The position numbers and the translations under genes are program-made. The notes below the pieces were generated by a model that did not search any database, had not been told where the DNA came from, and saw only the letters and a list, made by a program, of their open reading frames with translations. Shown in pieces: positions 44,531 to 54,830 of a stretch of 64,000 bases of DNA (within the stretch, counting starts at the first letter, position 1; each line of letters opens with the position of its first letter). Location: NCBI GenBank assembly GCA_048266425.1, contig JBLWZN010000004.1, forward strand, positions 62,001 to 126,000, in the 5' to 3' direction. Origin of the DNA: Cerina sp048266425 (GTDB lineage: Bacteria; Bacteroidota; Bacteroidia; Flavobacteriales; Flavobacteriaceae).

Positions 44531-45691
44531 ATGTCAACCTACGATTACATCATCATTGGCGCAGGAGTTTCTGGCTTGATGCTGGCCGATGCCTTTGGCA
44601 GGGATGCCTTTTTCAAGAAGAAGACTGTCTTATTATTGGAAAAAGATCCTAAAACGACCAATGACCGTACCTGGTGCTTTTGGGAAAAGGGAAGGGGGAA
44701 TTTTGATGAATTGATCTACAAAAGTTGGAACCACATTCATTTCGCAGGCCATAATTTTGAATCCCAGCAATCTATATCTCCCTATACCTATAAGATGATC
44801 CGTGGAATCGATTTCTATAGGGAATATTTAAGCCGAATTTCGCTCCATCCCAATATTTCCATACAAAGAGCGGAAGTCCTAGGCGTTAAACCGTCCGACG
44901 ACAGGATTGAAATACGTACAAACATAGCTACCTATCATTGTAAGACAGCGTTCAATAGTGTGCTGGATTACGACAAAATGGTTTCCCAAAGGAATTTTCC
45001 GGTTTTGCGTCAACATTTTCTTGGATGGTTTATAAAAACCGAAAAACCGACCTTTGACGACCATACTGCCACATTTATGGATTTTTCCATTCCCCAAAAG
45101 GGCAATACCCGCTTTATGTATGTATTGCCATTTTCCCAAACCGAGGCTTTGGTGGAGTTTACCCTTTTTTCTGAAAGTCTGTTGTCCGAATTGGAATATG
45201 AAGATAGCTTAAAGGACTATTTGATGAATCATTTAAATGGTGTTGGCTATTCTGTTTCAAAAGTCGAAAAAGGCAGTATACCCATGACTTGTTATAATTT
45301 TGCTTCCGCCAATAGGGAAAACCTTTTCCATATCGGCACCGCGGGGGGGTGGACAAGGGCTAGTACAGGCTTTACCTTTATGAATACCCATAGAAAGATA
45401 CAGTCTTTAGTACTTATACTTAAAGAAGGTAAGTCCTTGAATAATCTTTATAAAAAAGACCGATTTTGGTACTACGACTTATTACTATTGGACATTCTCC
45501 AACGGGACAACAGCAAAGGTCAACCTATTTTTGAATCCCTTTTCAAGAAGCGACCCCCTCAACATATCTTTAAATTCCTGGATGGGGACACCAATCTATG
45601 GGAAGACCTGATAATCATAAGCGCCTGTCCAAAAAAAGAGTTTATCGGGGCTTTTGTAGGGAGGGTTTTAGGTTTAATATATTTCGAATAA
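44531..45691 (+). CDS. crtY: Lycopene beta-cyclase
   Basis: Flavoprotein that closes the beta rings of lycopene to make beta-carotene, 386 residues. The Rossmann start MSTYDYIIIGAGVSGLMLAD, the segment RTWCFWEKG, FMDFSIPQKGNTRFMYVLPFS and HIGTAGGWTRASTGFTF are family signatures. The ATG at 44531 is preferred to the ATG at 44444, whose extra residues are not family-like. The last five residues (LIYFE) follow a 49-bp segment that is repeated 9.2 kb away, so the natural tail was replaced when the adjoining island arrived. The polyprenyl synthase gene that supplies its pathway lies at 54.8 kb. Confidence 0.95.
   Translation: MSTYDYIIIGAGVSGLMLADAFGRDAFFKKKTVLLLEKDPKTTNDRTWCFWEKGRGNFDELIYKSWNHIHFAGHNFESQQSISPYTYKMIRGIDFYREYLSRISLHPNISIQRAEVLGVKPSDDRIEIRTNIATYHCKTAFNSVLDYDKMVSQRNFPVLRQHFLGWFIKTEKPTFDDHTATFMDFSIPQKGNTRFMYVLPFSQTEALVEFTLFSESLLSELEYEDSLKDYLMNHLNGVGYSVSKVEKGSIPMTCYNFASANRENLFHIGTAGGWTRASTGFTFMNTHRKIQSLVLILKEGKSLNNLYKKDRFWYYDLLLLDILQRDNSKGQPIFESLFKKRPPQHIFKFLDGDTNLWEDLIIISACPKKEFIGAFVGRVLGLIYFE
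45624..45672 (+). repeat. Left copy of the 49-bp crtY-end direct repeat
   Basis: 49 bp of the crtY coding end. It matches 54782-54830 at 47 of 49 positions with no gaps. Left border of the SusCD-VCBS island; similarity ends exactly at 45672, just before the new stop codon. Confidence 0.9.
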
Positions 45692-46075
45692 ACTGCTGAA
45701 GATTCAATCAGCACTTAATTTATATTAATTGGTTTTTTATGTGTAATGCCAACACGAAAGATTCGTTCTGGCGGGTGTAACTATTCACATCTCCTCTAGT
45801 TACTTTTAAAGGGGTTCATGAACCTTCGGTTTCGCCAATAATCATTTACCCACTAACTTATTATTTTATTCTTTGGTATTCGTGAACCATCGATTTAGGT
45901 GGGCATCGAGAATCGTTACGACTCATTTCATACCAGTAAATCTAGAATTTATAGAACCAAAAGGGTTGTGATTTTTGTAGGCTAAGATAAATTAAATGTA
46001 ATTTATACTGTTAAAATCTTGCTAATTAAAAATTTTGTATTAACTTAGTCTTAACTCTAACTTTAACTCAACTTT
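45692..46075. promoter_or_regulatory. Upstream region of susC with two TTCRTGAACC motifs
   Basis: A 384-bp spacer. TGCTGA/TCAGCA (45694-45713) forms a hairpin just after crtY, perhaps a weak terminator. The perfect palindrome GGTTCATGAACC (45813-45824) and a related TTCGTGAACC (45879-45888) are possible operators. The promoter is TTG (46035-46037), 20 bases, TAACTTTA (46058-46065), ten bases before the susC ATG. Confidence 0.6.
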
Positions 46076-49000
46076 ATGAAAAAGCCACTAGACTTCCTAG
46101 GTGTGGGCTTGTGCTATCTGCACGCCTTCCTATTCGTTTTTTTTCTTTTTGGGAGCGTTTTTGCATCTAAAGCCCAAGGCCAAACGACAATTATTACGGG
46201 AAATGTAACTTCGGTAGCGGATGGATTGCCTCTTCCTGGGGTTTCCATTATTGACGTAAACGATCCCACAAATGGGGTAGTGACCGATTTTGACGGTAAT
46301 TATTCAATAACATTAAAAAGTGCGAGCACTAATCTTAGATTCAGCTATATTGGATTTAAGGCTTCAGAAATGGCAACAAGTGGTAAATCCGTCATAAACG
46401 TTGCCCTAATGGAGGATGTAGCTAGCTTGGACGAAGTTGTAGTTGTTGGATATGGTACTCAGAAGAAAGCAACTGTTACTGGTGCGGTCAGTGCGGTAAA
46501 AGGTGCTGTACTGGAAGAATCACCGAACATAAGCGTTTCGAATTCCCTTGCTGGGCGTTTACCAGGATTGGTAGTAATTCAAACTAGCGGTGAGCCTGGA
46601 GAGGACGAGGCCAATATAAGTATTAGGGGGTCTAATACCTTAGGAAATAATAGCCCTCTGATCGTTATTGATGGTATTCCTGACCGGGCCGGTGGAATTG
46701 GTCGATTGAATTCCTCGGATATTGAGAATATTTCAGTACTTAAGGATGCATCGGCTGCAATATATGGTGCCAGATCAGCCAACGGCGCTATTATTGTTAC
46801 TACTAAGCAAGGAAAGTCCGATAAACCCAGTATTAGCTTTGAGTATAATTACGGTTTTAGTCAACCTACCCGTATTCCACAAATGTCCAACGCTGTGGAA
46901 TACGCCAACATAATGAATGAAATTCCAATTTATAAAAATATACCGGTAAATGAATGGCAAGCGGCATCCAGTAGTATCAAATCTACTGGGGTTTATGATT
47001 CTCCAACAGATGGTATCGGTACCCTGAACGCAAATTTCAGTCCTGAGGCCGTTCAAAAATATGGAGATGGGTCGGACACTTGGCTCTATCCAAATACTGA
47101 TTGGTTCGATGATACTTTCAAACAATGGTCAGGACAAAGCAAATCAAACTTATCTATTAGTGGAGGTGGAGAGGACGTAAAATATTACGCTTCATTAGGT
47201 TACTTAAATCAGGATGCCTACTATAAAAATTCTGCAACGGACTATAATCAATATGATTTTAGGCTTAATACCACTGCCAAGGTTAACGATTATATTAGTG
47301 CAAAGCTTGGTATTATGGTAAAAAGGGAGGACCGCAACTTTCCTACCGAATCCGCTGGTTCCATTTTTAGAATGCTCATGAGGGGAAGACCTACCGAACC
47401 TGCGGTATGGCCCAATGGAGAACCTGGGCCTGATATAGAGAACGGTCAAAACCCCGTAGTTATTACAACGAACGCTACAGGTTACGACAAACAAGTTAGT
47501 GATTTTATGCAATTCACCGGATCGGTCGATATAACCAACCCATGGGTAGAAGGATTAAAATTAACACTGCTCACAGGAATCGACAATACCAACGCTAGGA
47601 CAAAAACCTGGCAAACACCTTGGAAACTCTACTACTTGGACAAAGATCATTATATTGAGACCGGTGAACCTATATTAAATGGCTCTATTCGTTCTAACTT
47701 CACCGATCCAAGACTACTGCAATCCTCCTCATCACTATTGAACACAAATCTTACGGCACTATTGAATTATGATACAAAGTTTGGGGATAACCACACTCTA
47801 AATGTGTTGGCCGGTGTTACCCAAGAGGTATTTAAAGGAGATGGCTTTTTTGCCTATAGAAGAAATTTTATTTCATCAGCTGTCGATCAAATGTTTGCAG
47901 GCGGATCACTGCAACAGAACACGGGTGGTAGTGGATACGAGCGCGCCAGATTAGGATATTACGGAAGATTTCAATACAACTTCAAAGAAAAGTATCTTGC
48001 CGAATTTATTTGGAGATATGATGGTTCTTATATATTTCCAGAAAATGATCGCTTTGGTTTCTTCCCTGGGGTACTAGTTGGATGGAACGTTTCCAACGAA
48101 GACTTCTTTAAGGTAGACTTTGTAGATTACTTAAAGATTCGTGCCTCATACGGACAAATGGGTAACGACCAAGTTTTTTATAATGGAAGTTTACAGGAAT
48201 ATGCTTATTTGCCAACTTACGGCTTCGGGGAATATCCAATAAATTCGGTGGTTGAGACTACCTTGCAGGAAACGGTACTCGCCAACCCCAGTTTTACTTG
48301 GGAAAAGGCCAATAACTTCAACGTTGGCCTGGATGCCATTATTTTGGATGGTGCTGTTAATTTTACGTTGGAGTATTTCTACAATAAAAGAGATAATATC
48401 TTAATCCAAAAAACTGGGTCTACTCCAGCTTCTTCAGGAATCAGCAATCTTTTGCCTCCTGTTAATGATGGAAAAGTCGACAATCAAGGATTTGAGTTTG
48501 CTGTCAACTACTACGGCGGTCAGAATTCAGATTTTAAATACGATTTTGGAATCAATGGGGGATATGCCAATAACGAAGTCGTTTTTATGGATGAAATTCC
48601 AGGAGCTCCCTCATATCAACGACAAGAAGGAAAACCTATAAATGCCTATCTGGTATACGAATCTGATGGTGCATTTTTGAATGAACAGGAAATTGCGGCC
48701 AATACCTTGGATTATAGTGAGGTAACCCCACAATTAAAACCTGGCGATATGAAATTCAAGGATGTTAATGGGGATGGTATTATTAACGGTGATGACCAAG
48801 TAAGATTGGATGAAAGTATTGTTCCAAAATTCAATTATGGTATTACCGGGCATATTAGTTATAAAGGGTTTGACCTTTCCTTGCTTTTCCAAGGTGCATC
48901 AGGAGCCTCAGTTCGGTTCCAGACCGAATCCGGGGACATTGGCAACTATTTAAAATATTCTTATGATCATAGATGGTCCATTGATAATCCAAGTAGCGAA

Positions 49001-49297
49001 CATCCCAGATTGGCAAGTAGGGGAGATACATATTTTACCGGCGGCAATTATGGTAATAACACCTATTATCTATACAGCAAAAACTATATACGTTTAAAGA
49101 ACCTGCAATTCGGTTATAATTTGCCAAGCAAGTTTATCGAGCCACTTGGACTTGAGGCCTTCAAAGTATATGTAAGCGGTGGAAATCTAATAACCTGGGA
49201 CAAATACAAAATTTTTGATCCAGAGACTACAAGCCAAAGTGGCCAATACTATCCTCAGGCAAGAGTGATTAATACTGGATTTAGTTTAACTTTTTAA
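46076..49297 (+). CDS. SusC/RagA-family TonB-dependent transporter
   Basis: Outer-membrane glycan importer of 1073 residues: signal peptide ending near SKAQG, a carboxypeptidase-regulatory-like domain (about 40-125, GNVTSVADGLPLPGVSIIDV), the TonB-linked segment LDEVVVVGYGTQKKATVTGA, a plug (SIRGSNTLGNNSPLIVIDG) and the 22-strand barrel, ending in INTGFSLTF with the aromatic terminal residue. It pairs with the SusD gene 9 bp downstream. No glycoside hydrolase adjoins it, so the substrate is open. Confidence 0.96.
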   Translation: MKKPLDFLGVGLCYLHAFLFVFFLFGSVFASKAQGQTTIITGNVTSVADGLPLPGVSIIDVNDPTNGVVTDFDGNYSITLKSASTNLRFSYIGFKASEMATSGKSVINVALMEDVASLDEVVVVGYGTQKKATVTGAVSAVKGAVLEESPNISVSNSLAGRLPGLVVIQTSGEPGEDEANISIRGSNTLGNNSPLIVIDGIPDRAGGIGRLNSSDIENISVLKDASAAIYGARSANGAIIVTTKQGKSDKPSISFEYNYGFSQPTRIPQMSNAVEYANIMNEIPIYKNIPVNEWQAASSSIKSTGVYDSPTDGIGTLNANFSPEAVQKYGDGSDTWLYPNTDWFDDTFKQWSGQSKSNLSISGGGEDVKYYASLGYLNQDAYYKNSATDYNQYDFRLNTTAKVNDYISAKLGIMVKREDRNFPTESAGSIFRMLMRGRPTEPAVWPNGEPGPDIENGQNPVVITTNATGYDKQVSDFMQFTGSVDITNPWVEGLKLTLLTGIDNTNARTKTWQTPWKLYYLDKDHYIETGEPILNGSIRSNFTDPRLLQSSSSLLNTNLTALLNYDTKFGDNHTLNVLAGVTQEVFKGDGFFAYRRNFISSAVDQMFAGGSLQQNTGGSGYERARLGYYGRFQYNFKEKYLAEFIWRYDGSYIFPENDRFGFFPGVLVGWNVSNEDFFKVDFVDYLKIRASYGQMGNDQVFYNGSLQEYAYLPTYGFGEYPINSVVETTLQETVLANPSFTWEKANNFNVGLDAIILDGAVNFTLEYFYNKRDNILIQKTGSTPASSGISNLLPPVNDGKVDNQGFEFAVNYYGGQNSDFKYDFGINGGYANNEVVFMDEIPGAPSYQRQEGKPINAYLVYESDGAFLNEQEIAANTLDYSEVTPQLKPGDMKFKDVNGDGIINGDDQVRLDESIVPKFNYGITGHISYKGFDLSLLFQGASGASVRFQTESGDIGNYLKYSYDHRWSIDNPSSEHPRLASRGDTYFTGGNYGNNTYYLYSKNYIRLKNLQFGYNLPSKFIEPLGLEAFKVYVSGGNLITWDKYKIFDPETTSQSGQYYPQARVINTGFSLTF

Positions 49298-49306
49298 TTA
49301 AGCATC

Positions 49307-51181
49307 ATGAAAAAAAGAAATATATACATTTTCATGATATCAATTAGCACATTGGTGATATCATGCGATAAAGACATACTAAATACGGTTCCTCTGGATA
49401 AAGTTTCAAGTGAAGCCACTTGGGCCGATGGTCCTCTTTCACAGGCGTTCGTTTTTAATATTTATTCCTATTTGGGATACGGGGGATTTGAGGAACAGCA
49501 ACTGGCCTCCTATACGGATGAGGCGATGTTTACACACTCCGGAAGAAATATAAACACCTTCACAGAAGGAACGGAGACGGCGTCCAGTCTTGCTTGGACG
49601 AGTGTTACTTACAACTGGAACAGCATGTATCTTGCTATCAGACAGGCCAACGTGGCCATCCAAGAACTACCTGAATCCACTTTTGATGATAACGAACTTA
49701 GAGATAGACTTTTGGGAGAAGCTTACTTTTTAAGAGCATACTATTATCAACAATTGCTCAGATTTTATGGGGGCGTTCCATTAATTGAAGTTCCCTATAC
49801 CCTTGATGATGACTATTCGATAGCAAGAAACACTTACGACGAAAACGTACAATTTATCGTTAACGATTTGGACAAGGCTGCTTCTTTGCTTGATGGAAAG
49901 GGCGAGACACCTGGCCGTGCTTCAAAATTGAGTGCGATGGCCTTAAAATCAAGGGTTTTATTATATGCTGCAAGCGACTTGCATGATGGCCCTACGGCAG
50001 CAGCCAACTCTTCTGAGTTGTCCTCCTATGCAAATCTTGATCTTTTAGCATATCCATCAGGTGATCGACAAGCTAGGTGGACAGCCGCAAAAACAGCTGC
50101 AAAAGCAGTCTTGGACGCAACAACAGGTTACAAATTAGACCTTACAGCCCCCGTATCGCCTGAAGAGGGCAAGGCAAATTACGTATCCCTTTCCATGGGT
50201 GGGGGAAGTGCTGTAGGTGATGCCGCGGCCGGGGTGGAACTTCTTTTCCAACGAACTGAAACCGCTCTTTATACCGTTGAAGACAACTGGCCGCTAGGAG
50301 GCCTACATGTCGGGATCAATAATGGTCCAAACGGTTACCACAACTGGGCAGGAAACACCCCAATTCAACAACTGGTGGACGATTATGAAATGATGGATGG
50401 CACTTCTTTCGATTGGAACGATCCTACGGAAGCTTCTGACCCATATGCCAGTAGAGACCCACGGTTTTATGCATCTATTCTATATGATGGTGCAGGATGG
50501 AAGCCACGCCCACCAGACGTAGCCGGAATGGATCCCGCAGATCAAATCCAGACTGGCTATTATGATAACGGCAGCGCTGGAAAATTAAATGGAATTGATA
50601 CTAGGGAGTCAACCGTCGAGAACTGGAATGGAAGTAGGACAGGTTACTATGTTAGAAAATTCATCGATCCAGACCCAGGTCTGGCAGATAACCAATCCAA
50701 TGCGCAGACCGTTCCATGGCCCTTTATTAGGTATACAGAAGTAGTCTTAAATTATATAGAGGCCTGTATTGAAACTAATGATGAGGGAGAAGCAAGGAAC
50801 TGGTTGAACAAGATAAGATTTCGGGCAGGAATGCCTGCAGTCACCGAATCCGGAGCCGCTCTTAGGGACAAATATAGAAATGAGAGACGGGTAGAGCTTG
50901 CCTATGAAGAACACAGATACCATGATGCCAGAAGATGGATGATAGCTCCTGAAACACTGGGCAGGGGAATAAAAGTGATTAACGTACAAGCAGTTTTAAA
51001 GCCTGGTCAAACACCGCTCGTTCCATATCGTCATGACAAAAGTGTGTATAACTATACTTATAATGTAGTGGATAACACGGAAAACGAAACGCGGACTTGG
51101 GTTGACAAAATGTATTATCGTCCATTGAGCAGGGACGAAATGAATAGAAATGATCTGCTTACCCAGAACCCAGGCTATTAA
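49307..51181 (+). CDS. SusD/RagB-family surface lipoprotein
   Basis: Nutrient-binding lid of the SusC transporter, 624 residues. Lipobox in STLVISCDKD (Cys near 20), then the tetratricopeptide-like SusD core: LLGEAYFLRAYYYQQLLRFYGGVPLIE near residue 145 and RNERRVELAYEEHRYHDARRW near 525 are clear family signatures. Starts 9 bp after susC. A strong terminator follows, so susCD form one unit with the lipoprotein gene next transcribed by read-through or separately. Confidence 0.96.
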   Translation: MKKRNIYIFMISISTLVISCDKDILNTVPLDKVSSEATWADGPLSQAFVFNIYSYLGYGGFEEQQLASYTDEAMFTHSGRNINTFTEGTETASSLAWTSVTYNWNSMYLAIRQANVAIQELPESTFDDNELRDRLLGEAYFLRAYYYQQLLRFYGGVPLIEVPYTLDDDYSIARNTYDENVQFIVNDLDKAASLLDGKGETPGRASKLSAMALKSRVLLYAASDLHDGPTAAANSSELSSYANLDLLAYPSGDRQARWTAAKTAAKAVLDATTGYKLDLTAPVSPEEGKANYVSLSMGGGSAVGDAAAGVELLFQRTETALYTVEDNWPLGGLHVGINNGPNGYHNWAGNTPIQQLVDDYEMMDGTSFDWNDPTEASDPYASRDPRFYASILYDGAGWKPRPPDVAGMDPADQIQTGYYDNGSAGKLNGIDTRESTVENWNGSRTGYYVRKFIDPDPGLADNQSNAQTVPWPFIRYTEVVLNYIEACIETNDEGEARNWLNKIRFRAGMPAVTESGAALRDKYRNERRVELAYEEHRYHDARRWMIAPETLGRGIKVINVQAVLKPGQTPLVPYRHDKSVYNYTYNVVDNTENETRTWVDKMYYRPLSRDEMNRNDLLTQNPGY

Positions 51182-51204
51182 TCTTTTCTAAGCCCGTATA
51201 ATAT

Positions 51205-51240
51205 AAAAATCTATCCTATCAATTATAGGATAGATTTTTT
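51205..51240 (+). terminator. Rho-independent terminator after susD
   Basis: Perfect 12-bp stem AATCTATCCTAT/ATAGGATAGATT (51208-51219, 51225-51236) with a five-base loop, preceded by A and followed by T residues. It separates susCD from the VCBS lipoprotein gene that starts 17 bp later, perhaps reducing its expression. Confidence 0.88.
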
Positions 51241-51256
51241 ACTTTTATAGAACCCT

Positions 51257-54200
51257 ATGAAAAAATGTTACCACAAATTCGCGAATATCACTTGCTGTCT
51301 ACTTCTTACCTGCATGGGTTGTAAACAGAAAGAGCCAAACGTTTCAAATATTCCAGAAACCAAGAATTCTCCTCTGTTTACCCTGATGCCCGAGGATTCT
51401 ACAAAAATCGATTTCGAAAACACTTTGACAGAAGGCCTTAATGCCAACGTCCTTATGTACGAGTACCTATATAACGGTGGCGGGGTGGCTACTGCAGATT
51501 TTAACGCGGATGGGCTTATCGACATCTATTTTTCATCGAATATGGGCAGTAATAAGATGTACCTAAACAAAGGAAAAATGGAATTCCAGGAAGTTACGGC
51601 AGAATCAGGGACTAGTGGCAGGGAAGGTCCTTGGAAAACGGGAGTCACTGCCGTAGATGTTAATGGGGACGGTAAGTTGGATATTTATCTTTGTTACTCT
51701 GGTGCCTTACCAGATCAAAAGCGAAAAAATCAACTTTTTATAAATATGGGGAATAATGAAAACAACATCCCCGTTTTTGAAGACAAGGCTGATGAGTACG
51801 GCCTGGCAAGCGCAGCCTTTAGTAACCAAGCCTACTTTTTTGATTACGACCACGATGGGGATTTAGATGTCATTTTGCTAAATCATAATCCCAAATCACT
51901 CCCGATTTTAAATGAAGTTAAAACCGCCGCATTGTTAAAAAAAGACGATTCCTATAGAGGTGTAAGGCTATATAACCAAGAGGATGGGGTATTTAAGGAC
52001 GTAACTGAAAAAGCAGGTATCAGTGGCTCCGCCTTGACCTATGGACTTGGATTGGGGATTAGCGATCTGGACAATGATGGTTGGTTGGATTTTTATGTTT
52101 CAAACGATTACGATGTCCCCGATTATCTCTACATCAACAATGGAGATGGCACATTTATCAACAAAATTGAGGAATGTTTAGGTCACACAAGCCATTTCTC
52201 AATGGGCAATGATATAATGGACGTCAACAATGATGGTAGACAGGATATCCTGACCCTCGACATGCTGCCGGAAGACAATCGTAGGCAAAAATTATTATTA
52301 TCTCCCGACAATTACGAAAAATTTGATTTAAACGTCCGTAGCGGATTTTTTTACCAATATATGCGCAATATGTTGCATATAAATAATGGGAATGGCACGT
52401 TTAGCGAAATTGGGCAATTAATGGGCATTTCCAATACGGATTGGAGCTGGGCACCGCTACTTGCCGATTTTGATAACGACGGCTGGAAGGATCTTTATGT
52501 GACCAATGGTTACTTTAGGGACTATACCAATTTGGATTTTATCAATTATATGAATTCCTACGTACAGTCCAAAGGCAGATTAGTTCGAGCGGATGTGCTA
52601 GAGCTCATTGATAAAATGCCCGCTTCCAATATTACCAATTATGTTTTCAGGAATGAAAAAGGGATCAAATTCACCGATGAGACCAAAAATTGGGGCATGC
52701 ACCAATCTTCAAATAGCAACGGAGCGGCTTATGCAGATCTTGATAACGATGGGGATCTGGACGTGGTGGTGAACAACATAAATCAAACTGCTTTTATCTA
52801 TAGGAACGAATCCCAAAATCTGGATAGAAATTACCTCCAAGTTAAATTGAACGGAGAAGGTCTCAATACCCAAGGAATCGGCGCCAAGGTTACCGTATTT
52901 TCAACAAACGGGATACAGACCCAGGAACAATTGCCGGCTAGAGGTTATCTTTCAACGGTTTCCCCCATTTTAAATTTTGGCCTTGGGAGTCAAACTCAGA
53001 TAGATTCCTTAACCGTAAGATGGAACGGCGGTAAGTTGCAGACCATATTTTCGCCAGGTACCAACAAGCAAATAACGCTCGAGGAAAAGTCCGCCAAAAT
53101 GGATTGGGAACCCGATCGGTTATCGATCCAGCCCATTTTTAAAAAAATAGCCAGTCCTATAAACTACACAAACGGGAAAATCGAAATCAACGACTTTAAA
53201 AGGCAGTCCTTGCTTATACACCAATTTTCCCATACCGGTCCATGTATGGCAAAGGGAGATTTAAACAACGACGGATTGGAAGACGTATTTATCGGTGGGT
53301 CGGAAGGTCAAAGTGCTTCCATTTATATTCAGCAAAAAAATCAAAGTTTTTTACAACTTTCCCAGCAAGCGTTTGTATCGGACAAGGATTCACATGACAC
53401 GGACGTAGCAATATTCGATGCCGATGGAGATGGTAATGCCGACATCTACGTCGCGAGCGGAGGGTATCACGATTATTTGGAACACGATGTACGTCTTCAA
53501 GATCGCCTATATCTGGGTGATGGAAAGGGTAATTTCGTAAAAAGTACCAACGCCCTACCCATGAAACGCATTAGTACAGGGAGTGTGGCGGCAGGCGATG
53601 TAAATGGGGACGGATTTCTGGATCTGTTCGTTGGCGGAAAGGTTATTCCCGGCAGGTATCCTGAGACACCTACAAGCCTGCTCCTAATTAATGATGGCAA
53701 AGGACACTTTACAGATAAAATTGATTCCCTGGCACCCGAACTGCAAAAGTTGGGCATGATAACCGATGCGGTTTGGACAGACCTAAACCATGATAAGGCT
53801 TTAGATCTTGTTGTGGTAGGGGAATGGATTCCCATTTCTGTTTTCATTAATAAGGATGGAAAACTTACGAACCAAACCTCCCAATATTTTGATAGAACGT
53901 ATTCGGGATGGTGGAATACCGTTGAAATATCCGACTTAAACAAAGATGGAAATCCGGACATCATTGTTGGCAATATGGGTACTAATACGCAGTTTAAAGT
54001 CAATCCTGAGCAGCCGGCCGAACTTTACTACAATGACTTTGATAATAACGGATCTGTGGATCCTATCTTTTGTTATTATATACAGGGAAAAAGCTATCCC
54101 TATCTTACTAGGGACGAGTTGCTGGGGCAGCTTTCCCGATTACGTGCACGATTTACTAACTATGAAAGCTATTCAAATTCCACACTACAGGATATCCTAA

Positions 54201-54601
54201 GCCCCAAAGAACTGGCCGAATCTGGAAAATTTACGGCTACGGACATGGAAACCATGTTGTTTATAGGTACTTCCAGTGGTAAATTCAAACAGCAACCCTT
54301 ACCAGTACAGGCCCAATATTCTCCAGTATATAGTATAGTTATCACCGATGTGGACAAGGATGGCAATAGCGATTTGCTCTTGTTCGGGAATGACGATTAT
54401 TTTAAACTACGGCTGGGGAAATTCGACGCAAATTATGGAACATTATTATTGGGCGACAAAAACGGGGAGTTTCGTTATGTTGATCAACTACAGTCCGGAC
54501 TTAATGTTAATGGGGATGTAAGGGATGCTATGGAAATAAACCAGATGCTTCTAATTGGGATAAATGAAAAAAAGTTAGAGGCCTATAAACTTAAAGAATA
54601 A
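51257..54601 (+). CDS. VCBS/FG-GAP repeat lipoprotein with ASPIC/UnbV domain
   Basis: 1114-residue surface lipoprotein (lipobox CMGC near residue 22). It has many FG-GAP/VCBS blades with calcium-binding DxDxDG loops, e.g. ADFNADGLIDIYF, DYDHDGDLDVI, DLDNDGWLDFYVS, DFDNDGWKDLYV, DADGDGNADIYV and DVNGDGFLDLFVGG, forming two propellers. Between them the ASPIC/UnbV domain (about 525-620, GEGLNTQGIGAKVTVFSTNG). Such proteins frequently follow SusCD in Bacteroidota and probably bind glycans or proteins outside. Last gene of the island. Confidence 0.94.
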   Translation: MKKCYHKFANITCCLLLTCMGCKQKEPNVSNIPETKNSPLFTLMPEDSTKIDFENTLTEGLNANVLMYEYLYNGGGVATADFNADGLIDIYFSSNMGSNKMYLNKGKMEFQEVTAESGTSGREGPWKTGVTAVDVNGDGKLDIYLCYSGALPDQKRKNQLFINMGNNENNIPVFEDKADEYGLASAAFSNQAYFFDYDHDGDLDVILLNHNPKSLPILNEVKTAALLKKDDSYRGVRLYNQEDGVFKDVTEKAGISGSALTYGLGLGISDLDNDGWLDFYVSNDYDVPDYLYINNGDGTFINKIEECLGHTSHFSMGNDIMDVNNDGRQDILTLDMLPEDNRRQKLLLSPDNYEKFDLNVRSGFFYQYMRNMLHINNGNGTFSEIGQLMGISNTDWSWAPLLADFDNDGWKDLYVTNGYFRDYTNLDFINYMNSYVQSKGRLVRADVLELIDKMPASNITNYVFRNEKGIKFTDETKNWGMHQSSNSNGAAYADLDNDGDLDVVVNNINQTAFIYRNESQNLDRNYLQVKLNGEGLNTQGIGAKVTVFSTNGIQTQEQLPARGYLSTVSPILNFGLGSQTQIDSLTVRWNGGKLQTIFSPGTNKQITLEEKSAKMDWEPDRLSIQPIFKKIASPINYTNGKIEINDFKRQSLLIHQFSHTGPCMAKGDLNNDGLEDVFIGGSEGQSASIYIQQKNQSFLQLSQQAFVSDKDSHDTDVAIFDADGDGNADIYVASGGYHDYLEHDVRLQDRLYLGDGKGNFVKSTNALPMKRISTGSVAAGDVNGDGFLDLFVGGKVIPGRYPETPTSLLLINDGKGHFTDKIDSLAPELQKLGMITDAVWTDLNHDKALDLVVVGEWIPISVFINKDGKLTNQTSQYFDRTYSGWWNTVEISDLNKDGNPDIIVGNMGTNTQFKVNPEQPAELYYNDFDNNGSVDPIFCYYIQGKSYPYLTRDELLGQLSRLRARFTNYESYSNSTLQDILSPKELAESGKFTATDMETMLFIGTSSGKFKQQPLPVQAQYSPVYSIVITDVDKDGNSDLLLFGNDDYFKLRLGKFDANYGTLLLGDKNGEFRYVDQLQSGLNVNGDVRDAMEINQMLLIGINEKKLEAYKLKE

Positions 54602-54613
54602 AATCATTCCTAA

Positions 54614-54637
54614 GACAATCTATTAAAATTGATTGTC
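54614..54637 (+). terminator. Hairpin after the VCBS gene
   Basis: GACAATC (54614-54620) and GATTGTC (54631-54637) form a 7-bp stem with a 10-base loop, 13 bp after the stop. No T-run follows, so it is a weak or processed terminator. The rest of 54638-54781 shows no gene. Confidence 0.45.
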
Positions 54638-54781
54638 GAAACTAAAAAAGGTTTCTGATTGACCCCTTGGGCACCTATAACGCGCTTATGTCATGCTAAA
54701 ATGATATTTACATTTTTAGACACTTCGATATTTACCGGATAATCCTTAAAAGTTTAAAAGGAGAATCAAGGGTTTTTTGTC

Positions 54782-54830
54782 CCTGTCCAAAAAAAGAGTT
54801 TATAGGGGCTTTTGTATGGAGGGTTTTAGG
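54782..54830 (+). repeat. Right copy of the 49-bp crtY-end direct repeat
   Basis: 47 of 49 positions match the left copy at 45624-45672. In the crtY frame it reads CPKKEFIGAFVWRVLGL and continues PHH before a stop, a plausible original crtY tail. It overlaps the stop codon of the convergent polyprenyl synthase gene (54826-54828), so crtY and that gene may once have met here. Confidence 0.9.
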
